This document shows positions 59,142 through 64,000 of a DNA stretch of 64,000 nt, piece after piece (positions within the stretch are counted from its first letter, which is position 1; every line of letters begins with the position of its first letter). The translations under genes and the position numbers were made by a program. The stretch covers positions 496,001-560,000 of the forward strand of contig NZ_JXTJ01000004.1 of assembly GCF_001509835.1 (NCBI RefSeq). The letters are read 5' to 3'. Below the pieces are notes generated by a model. That model made no database searches and was not told where the DNA came from. It saw nothing but the letters and a program-made list of their open reading frames with translations. This DNA is from Allobosea sp. WAO (GTDB lineage Bacteria; Pseudomonadota; Alphaproteobacteria; Rhizobiales; Beijerinckiaceae).

Positions 59142-60149
59142 ATGCAACACCTGCTCGCCATCATCGCATTCTGCCTTTGGGTGATGCCGGCGCAGGCCGA
59201 GCCCGGCCGGCAGTGGCGGAGCATCGACCCGGCCTCGGCCGGCTGGTCCAGCGCCGCACTGCTGCCGTTGCGGGACTATGCCGACTTGCGCAAGCCGACG
59301 GCCTTGATGCTGGTGCAGAACGGTGTCGTCGTCGCCTCCTTCGGTGAGCCCACCCGCAAGGTCGGTGTCGCCTCTGTGCGCAAGAGCCTGCTCAGCGCGC
59401 TCTATGGCATCGCTGTCGCCGAAGGACGGATCAGCCTCGACTCGACACTCGCTGAACTCGGCATCGACGAGAAATCGCCCGGCCTCACCGAGCAGGAGAA
59501 GGGCGCGACCGTCCGCAACCTGCTGACCGCCCGCTCCGGCATCTATCTCCCGGCTGCCCACGAGACGTCTGAAATCAGGGAGAAGCGGCCGGCCCGCGGC
59601 AGCCATGCGCCGGGGAGCTTCTGGTTCTACAACAACTGGGACTTCAACGCGCTCGGCACGATCTATCGCGAGCGCACCGGCGAGAACATCTTCGAGAGCT
59701 TTGCCCGCCGGATCGCGGGCCCGATCGGCATGCAGGACTTCTCCGCCGCGGACGGTCGCTATGCGCAGTCACCGATTTCGCGGAACCCGGCCTATCCGTT
59801 CCGGATGAGCGCGCGCGACCTCGCCCGCTTCGGCGTGCTCTTCGCCAATGGTGGCAGCTGGGAGGCGCGCCAGCTCGTGCCGGCAGCCTAGGCGCGCGAA
59901 TCGACAACCACCCATGCCGCGACCGACCGGCCGGCGCGGGGTTATGGCTATATGTGGTGGACCTTGCCGGAAGACGGCTTCGGCAAGGGCGCAGCGCTCG
60001 CCTCCGGCTATGGCGGGCAGTTGCTCGCTATCGTCCCGAGCAAACGTCTGGTGATGGTCCAGACCGCCGAATCCGGGAACAGCCGAAGAGGAACCCGCAC
60101 CCGGGACTTCATCGGCCTGCTGCGGCGGATCGTGGCGGCAGCGCCGTAG
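59142..60149 (+). pseudogene. Serine hydrolase (beta-lactamase family) broken by an amber codon
   Basis: A class C-type serine hydrolase with signal peptide (MQHLLAIIAFCLWVMPAQA) and the active-site motif SVRK in VGVASVRKSLLSALYG. WFYNNWDFNALG supplies the second conserved site. A TAG at 59889-59891 stops the frame after LVPAA, yet the same frame continues with GYGYMWWTLPEDGFGKGAAL and ends at 60149. Family members usually have Trp at this point, so TGG to TAG is the likely change. The truncated product lacks the C-terminal part of the fold. Confidence 0.82.
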
Positions 60150-60240
60150 CGATGCATGCCTGCTGCGCCCGGCCGCACTGGACATCGCGTCCTCTGGACG
60201 ACATAAGTCGCGCGAGCCCGAGCGCCTCCGGACACGAGCG

Positions 60241-60651
60241 ATGAACCAGACCCTGCTTCAGATCTTCACCTGGTGGAACGGCCAGACCATGGGCACCCGT
60301 TTCCACACCTGGCGCTTCGGCGAGAAGGTCGGCGAGGACCAGTTCGGCAACGTCTATTACCGCACCAAGGGCGGCGCCAAGGACAAGGCCCTCGGCCTCC
60401 AGCGCCGCTGGGTCGTCTATAACGGCCCGATCGAGGCCTCGACGATTCCGTCGGGCTGGAATGGCTGGCTGCACCACACCGTCGACGTCGCGCCTTCCGA
60501 GGAAAAATATGCGGCCCGCGACTGGGAACAGCCGCACCAGCCGAACCATACCGGCACCGCCCTCGCCTACCGCCCGTCCGGCTCGACCCTGGCCGAGAAC
60601 GAGCGCCCGCCCGCGACCGGCGACTACGAGGCCTGGACGCCGGGGCGCTGA
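60241..60651 (+). CDS. NADH dehydrogenase accessory subunit NDUFA12 type
   Basis: A 136-residue protein matching the 17.2-kDa (NDUFA12) subunit of complex I. Signature stretches are WWNGQTMGTRFHTWR, VGEDQFGNVYYRTK and RRWVVYNGPIEAS, then GWLHHTVDVAPSEE. It is typical of alphaproteobacteria and mitochondria and acts in assembly or stability of complex I. No complex I partners are nearby, as is usual. Confidence 0.93.
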   Translation: MNQTLLQIFTWWNGQTMGTRFHTWRFGEKVGEDQFGNVYYRTKGGAKDKALGLQRRWVVYNGPIEASTIPSGWNGWLHHTVDVAPSEEKYAARDWEQPHQPNHTGTALAYRPSGSTLAENERPPATGDYEAWTPGR

Positions 60652-60677
60652 GCGCCAGTTTGAATCTTGCCTGAGCG

Positions 60678-60791
60678 CTCATCCTGAGGAGCCATTCCGC
60701 GAGGAATGGCGTCTCGAAGGATGATTCAGGATCCTCTTCAGACGACCAGAACATCCTTCGAGACGCCGCTGCGCGGCTCCTCAGGCTGAGG
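60678..60791. repeat. Two inverted copies of a palindromic intergenic repeat
   Basis: CTCATCCTGAGGAGC...GTCTCGAAGGATG (60678-60723) and CATCCTTCGAGACGCC...CTCCTCAGGCTGAG (60752-60790) are opposite-facing copies of an element I remember as widespread in Hyphomicrobiales. Each copy folds into a hairpin. They lie between NDUFA12 and the MFS gene. Confidence 0.75.
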
Positions 60792-60795
60792 GCCC

Positions 60796-62022
60796 ATGGG
60801 TATTCGGGCGGCGGAGCACCGCGACGTGACCACTCAGGCCTCCCTCGCCGCTACCTCGCGTTCGATCCCGCGCAGCGTCTGGCTGCTCGGCCTCGTCAGC
60901 ATGTTGATGGATATCTCCTCCGAGATGGTCCAGACGCTGCTGCCGCTCTATCTGGTCACCGGGCTCGGCGCCTCCGCCATCACGGTCGGCCTGATCGAGG
61001 GCCTCGCGGTCGCGACCGCGATGGTCACCCGGCTATTCGCCGGCGTGCTCTCCGACTGGTCCGGGCAGAGGAAGCCTCTCATCCTGCTCGGCTACGGGCT
61101 GGCGGCCCTGTCGAGGCCGATCGTGCCGCTCGCCGACACCGTCGGCTGGATCGCCGGCGCCCGCTTTCTCGACCGGGTCGGCAAGGGCATCAGGAGCGCG
61201 CCGCGCGATGCTCTGATTGCCGATGTCACGCCGCCCGAACTGCGCGGCGCCAGCTTCAGCCTGCGCAAATCGCTCGACACGGTCGGCGGCTTCATCGGCC
61301 CGCTGGTCGCGATCGCGCTGATGCTTCTGACCGGGAACAATTTCAGCACGGTCTTCTGGATCGCCGCGATCCCGGCCCTGATCGCCGTCGCGGTCATCGT
61401 CGTCGGAATCCAGGAGCCTATTGGCCGGTCTGCCGGGAAAGGGGGCGAGCGCCCTCGCCTCGCCGCGCTGATTCAGCTCGGGCCGGGCGTATGGGCCGTG
61501 ATCGGGCTCTGCGCCGTCCTGACTTTCGCCCGCTTCAGCGAGGCCTTCCTGCTGCTCAAGGCCCAACAGGCCGGATTCGCCCTGGCCTGGATCCCACTGA
61601 TCCTGGTGCTGATGCATCTGGTCTACGGCCTGACCGCCTATCCCGTCGGCGTTCTCTCCGACCGGATAGGGCGCAATGGCATGCTCGCTATGAGCCTCGT
61701 CTTCCTGATCGGCGCCGATCTCGTCCTCGCCTTCGCGCAAACGCCGGCTCTGCTGCTTGCCGGCATCGTGCTCTGGGGCCTGCATATGGGCTTCTCGCAA
61801 GGCATTCTCGCCACGCTGATCGCTGACAGGGCGCCCGCTGCCGCACGTGGCACCGCCTTCGGCGCCCTCAACCTCGCGACGGGCCTAGCCGTCCTCGCCG
61901 GCAACCTGATCGCTGGCATCCTCTGGGAGAGCTACGGCGCCGCCGCGACCTTCCTCAACGGTGCGGCCTTCGCCGCGCTCGCCCTGATTGGTTTCCTGCT
62001 GATCGGCCGGCGCAGGCATTGA
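60796..62022 (+). CDS. MFS transporter
   Basis: A 408-residue major facilitator with about twelve hydrophobic spans. The loop 2-3 motif appears as RLFAGVLSDWSGQRKPLIL and again in the second half as YPVGVLSDRIGRNGMLAM. Loop motif RVGKGIRSAPRDALIADVTP suggests relation to the FSR/drug efflux subgroup. The substrate is not readable. The start lies a few bases beyond the intergenic repeat; an internal ATG at residue 37 (MLMDISSEM) would be too late. Transcription may begin within or before the repeat. Confidence 0.85.
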   Translation: MGIRAAEHRDVTTQASLAATSRSIPRSVWLLGLVSMLMDISSEMVQTLLPLYLVTGLGASAITVGLIEGLAVATAMVTRLFAGVLSDWSGQRKPLILLGYGLAALSRPIVPLADTVGWIAGARFLDRVGKGIRSAPRDALIADVTPPELRGASFSLRKSLDTVGGFIGPLVAIALMLLTGNNFSTVFWIAAIPALIAVAVIVVGIQEPIGRSAGKGGERPRLAALIQLGPGVWAVIGLCAVLTFARFSEAFLLLKAQQAGFALAWIPLILVLMHLVYGLTAYPVGVLSDRIGRNGMLAMSLVFLIGADLVLAFAQTPALLLAGIVLWGLHMGFSQGILATLIADRAPAAARGTAFGALNLATGLAVLAGNLIAGILWESYGAAATFLNGAAFAALALIGFLLIGRRRH

Positions 62023-62046
62023 CCGCACCGGCCTGTCGGCGACCTG

Positions 62047-62937
62047 TCAGGCCGGCAAGCGCGCCATGAACGCGCGGATACGCTCGGCGATCTCATCGGC
62101 ATGCGTCTCCAGCGCGAAATGGCCGGCATCGAACAGGTGCACCTCGGCGCCCGGCACCTGCTGCTTCAGATAATCGACGCCCTCGAGCGTGAAGAACGGG
62201 TCGTTCTTGCCCCAGACGATCAGCATCGGCGGCTGGCGTTCGGCGAGATAGCGCTGCCAGGCCGGATAGGCCGCGAAATTGCTCTGGTAGTCGTGCAGCA
62301 GCCGCAGCTGGATCTCGCGATTGCCGGGCCGGTCGAGCCCGGCCTGATCCACCGTCCAGGCATCGGGCGACAGGCGCTCGGCGCGGGTGGCGCCATGGGT
62401 GTACTGAAAACGCGTCGTCTCCGGCTTCAGCAGATCGGCGAAGGGCTTCTCGGTTTCGGCGTTGCGCTCGCGCCAGAACGGCCCCATCGACGCCGTGATC
62501 TCCGGGTTCCAGCCCTCGGCATTGGCGACGGCGTTCTGCACGATCAGGCCGCGCACGCGCTCCGGCCGGCGCAGCGCCAGGCGGAACCCGACCGGGCCGC
62601 CATAGTCCTGCAGATAGAGCACATAGTTCTTCAGCCCGAGCCGATCGACGAGTTCCTCCACCACATCGGCGAGACGGTCGAAGCGATAATCGAACTCGGC
62701 CGGCGACGGCGCGGCACTGTGGCCGAATCCGGGGTAGTCCGGAGCGATCACCCGGTACTGCCCGGCGAGGCGCGGAATCAGGTCGCGGAACATGTGCGAT
62801 GAGGACGGGAAGCCGTGCAGCAGAAGGAGCGCCGGCGCATCCTGCGGCCCTGCCTCGCGATAGAAGATCTCGGTGCCGGCTATCGTGGCGCGGCGGAAAT
62901 GGACCTGGGCGGGATCGATAGCGGCGACGGGCGTCAT
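62047..62937 (-). CDS. Alpha/beta hydrolase with Asp nucleophile
   Basis: A 296-residue hydrolase. HGFPSSSHMF forms the oxyanion region, LQDYGGPVG carries an Asp nucleophile in place of Ser, WGKNDPFF the acid and DAGHFALE the His. This set is typical of epoxide hydrolases and haloalkane dehalogenases. ATG 62937 has AGAGG seven bases upstream; the longer frame to 63012 has none. It diverges from a CGNR-type regulator gene across a perfect palindrome, so the two probably form a regulated pair. Confidence 0.85.
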   Translation of the reverse strand: MTPVAAIDPAQVHFRRATIAGTEIFYREAGPQDAPALLLLHGFPSSSHMFRDLIPRLAGQYRVIAPDYPGFGHSAAPSPAEFDYRFDRLADVVEELVDRLGLKNYVLYLQDYGGPVGFRLALRRPERVRGLIVQNAVANAEGWNPEITASMGPFWRERNAETEKPFADLLKPETTRFQYTHGATRAERLSPDAWTVDQAGLDRPGNREIQLRLLHDYQSNFAAYPAWQRYLAERQPPMLIVWGKNDPFFTLEGVDYLKQQVPGAEVHLFDAGHFALETHADEIAERIRAFMARLPA

Positions 62938-63046
62938 GGCGAGACCTCTTGAGGTGAAAGCGGCGGCTGCAAGGCGGCAGCGGGAACCGAGCGCCGTCAA
63001 GCAAGTAACCATTGTCCTTATGATTTGACGGTGTCATTTGATTTGA

Positions 63047-63073
63047 AACCTGTCAACTGATAAATGACAGGTT
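63047..63073. promoter_or_regulatory. Perfect palindrome AACCTGTCA-N9-TGACAGGTT
   Basis: Two exact 9-base inverted copies with a 9-base spacer lie in the 165-base divergent promoter region. TGACGGTGTCA, a smaller palindrome, lies at 63026-63036. Either is a candidate operator for the adjacent regulator. Confidence 0.55.
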
Positions 63074-63102
63074 ACAATCGACCTATCCGCAGAAGGTGCG
63101 AA

Positions 63103-63690
63103 ATGGCGTCCGCGACCGAGATCTCCAGCGAGTTCCGCGAAGGCTTCCTTTTCGTCGGTGGCGCGACATGGCTCGACCTGCTGAACACCACACCGGCAGG
63201 CGAAGCCGGCCCTCAGGAGTTGATCGACAGCCCCGAGCGCGCGCTCGCCTGGCTGGCGGCGGCTGGACTCGGCGATGGCCCGGCAGACGGAAAAATGGCG
63301 ATGCACGATCTGCGCGCGCTGCGCGCCGAGTTGCGGGGGGTCTTCGACGGGCTTCAGGCGGGCGAGCCGCTGCCCGATGCCGCTCTGGCATCAGTGAACC
63401 GCCGGCTGGCAGGTCTGAGCGGCCATCATGTCCTGCAACGGGGCGAGAACGGACCAGTCCTCACGCTGGCGCTCGCCCCGGTTGCCGACCCCGCCGCGCC
63501 GGTCGCGCTCGATTTCGCGCGCTTCGTCTGCGAGGCCGAGCCGGCGCGGCTGAAGCGCTGCGCCGCCGACGACTGCACGCTCGTCTTCTACGATCGCGGG
63601 CGCAACAATACGCGGCGCTGGTGCACGATGGGCCAGTGCGGCAACCGCGACAAGGTCGCGCGCTTCCGCGCCAGGCGCGCTGGAAGCTAG
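63103..63690 (+). CDS. CGNR zinc-finger (ABATE domain) regulator
   Basis: A 195-residue protein. The N-terminal ABATE-like domain begins FLFVGGATWLDLLNTTP, and the C-terminus carries the CGNR finger: RCAADDCTLVFYDRGRNNTR followed by RWCTMGQCGNRDKVARFR, with four cysteines in two Cx4C pairs. Such proteins are stress-linked transcription factors. GAAGG precedes ATG 63103. Its divergent neighbour, an epoxide-hydrolase-like enzyme, is the likely target. Confidence 0.88.
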   Translation: MASATEISSEFREGFLFVGGATWLDLLNTTPAGEAGPQELIDSPERALAWLAAAGLGDGPADGKMAMHDLRALRAELRGVFDGLQAGEPLPDAALASVNRRLAGLSGHHVLQRGENGPVLTLALAPVADPAAPVALDFARFVCEAEPARLKRCAADDCTLVFYDRGRNNTRRWCTMGQCGNRDKVARFRARRAGS

Positions 63691-63719
63691 GCGACGTAGG
63701 CGGGACCGCAGCGTCGCCC

Positions 63720-64000
63720 TCAGCCTGCCCCACCGGCGAAGTCGACCAGCAGCTTGAGGTTCAGCGCCGCGATCACGAGCGCGATCAGCACGGCGAAGGC
63801 GACGAGCCAGCGCGGCGCGACGAGTTCGCCCATCTTCGTCCGGTCGGCGGTGAACATCACCAGCGGGAAGACCGCGAAGGAGAGCTGCAGCGAGAGCACG
63901 ACCTGGGTCAGGATCAGCAGCTGCGCCGTGCCGCTGTCGCCGTACCAGATCGTCACCGCCGCCGCCGGGATGATGGCGATGCCGCGGGTGATCAGCCGGC
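63720..64000 (-). CDS. mntH: Nramp-type divalent metal transporter, 3' part
   Basis: The frame is open to the right edge, so the 5' part is missing. The visible end has [20 protein letters not shown], then [16 protein letters not shown] and a final hydrophobic span, matching the C-terminal end of MntH/Nramp proteins that import Mn2+ and Fe2+ with protons. The convergent CGNR gene ends 29 bases away. Confidence 0.82.
   Translation of the reverse strand, partial: RLITRGIAIIPAAAVTIWYGDSGTAQLLILTQVVLSLQLSFAVFPLVMFTADRTKMGELVAPRWLVAFAVLIALVIAALNLKLLVDFAGGAG

Overview
The window is high-GC alphaproteobacterial DNA, most likely Hyphomicrobiales and plausibly Bosea-like. The supporting features are an adenosylcobalamin-dependent ribonucleotide reductase, an NDUFA12-type complex I accessory subunit, a SAM-II riboswitch (a mainly alphaproteobacterial class) and a palindromic intergenic repeat of a kind I remember from this order. 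The genus is inference only.

Region 1 (1-8300) looks like sulfur or methionine scavenging. It holds the end of a flavin-dependent monooxygenase, an Rrf2 regulator, a flavin reductase, a small serine hydrolase, and a four-gene peptide-type ABC importer (binding protein, two permeases, fused double ATPase). A SAM-II riboswitch at about 2848-2900 precedes the importer, with a 33-residue membrane microprotein directly behind it.

Region 2 (8390-15653) is a peptide secretion cluster. Two small double-glycine precursor genes point rightward and flank a leftward NHLP/NHLM-type export operon (HlyD-like adaptor, C39-peptidase ABC transporter, second ABC transporter). Both precursor promoters carry the same 11-bp-period tandem repeat. 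No modification enzyme is visible.

Region 3 (about 15.8-53.8 kb) is an accessory island. It starts with a Tn7-like transposition module (tnsA, tnsB, tnsC, tniQ). Next comes a leftward operon with a soluble FtsH-like protease, two small proteins and a ParS/Xre-type antitoxin-domain protein, then an XRE-like regulator and an unknown HTH protein. The centre is a full DNA phosphorothioation defence operon, sspA-sspB-sspC-sspD-sspF-sspG-sspH plus a phosphorothioation-associated methyltransferase, joined by overlapping starts and stops. Behind it lie a dGTPase-family gene, a decayed HTH gene, a low-GC cyclase-like gene, and a two-gene cassette of a helicase with a nuclease-like C-terminus and a TIR protein. 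The transposon ends were not found, so it is unproven that the whole stretch moved as one unit.

Region 4 (53.9-64.0 kb) is chromosomal backbone: nrdJ (with a cluster of DnaA-box-like sites upstream of its promoter), a NIPSNAP protein, a serine hydrolase gene broken by an amber codon, NDUFA12, an MFS transporter, an alpha/beta hydrolase divergent from a CGNR zinc-finger regulator across a perfect palindrome, and the end of an Nramp metal transporter.

The most promising material is the SAM-II-controlled microprotein and importer, the two-precursor secretion cluster, the ssp defence operon, and the helicase-nuclease plus TIR cassette.
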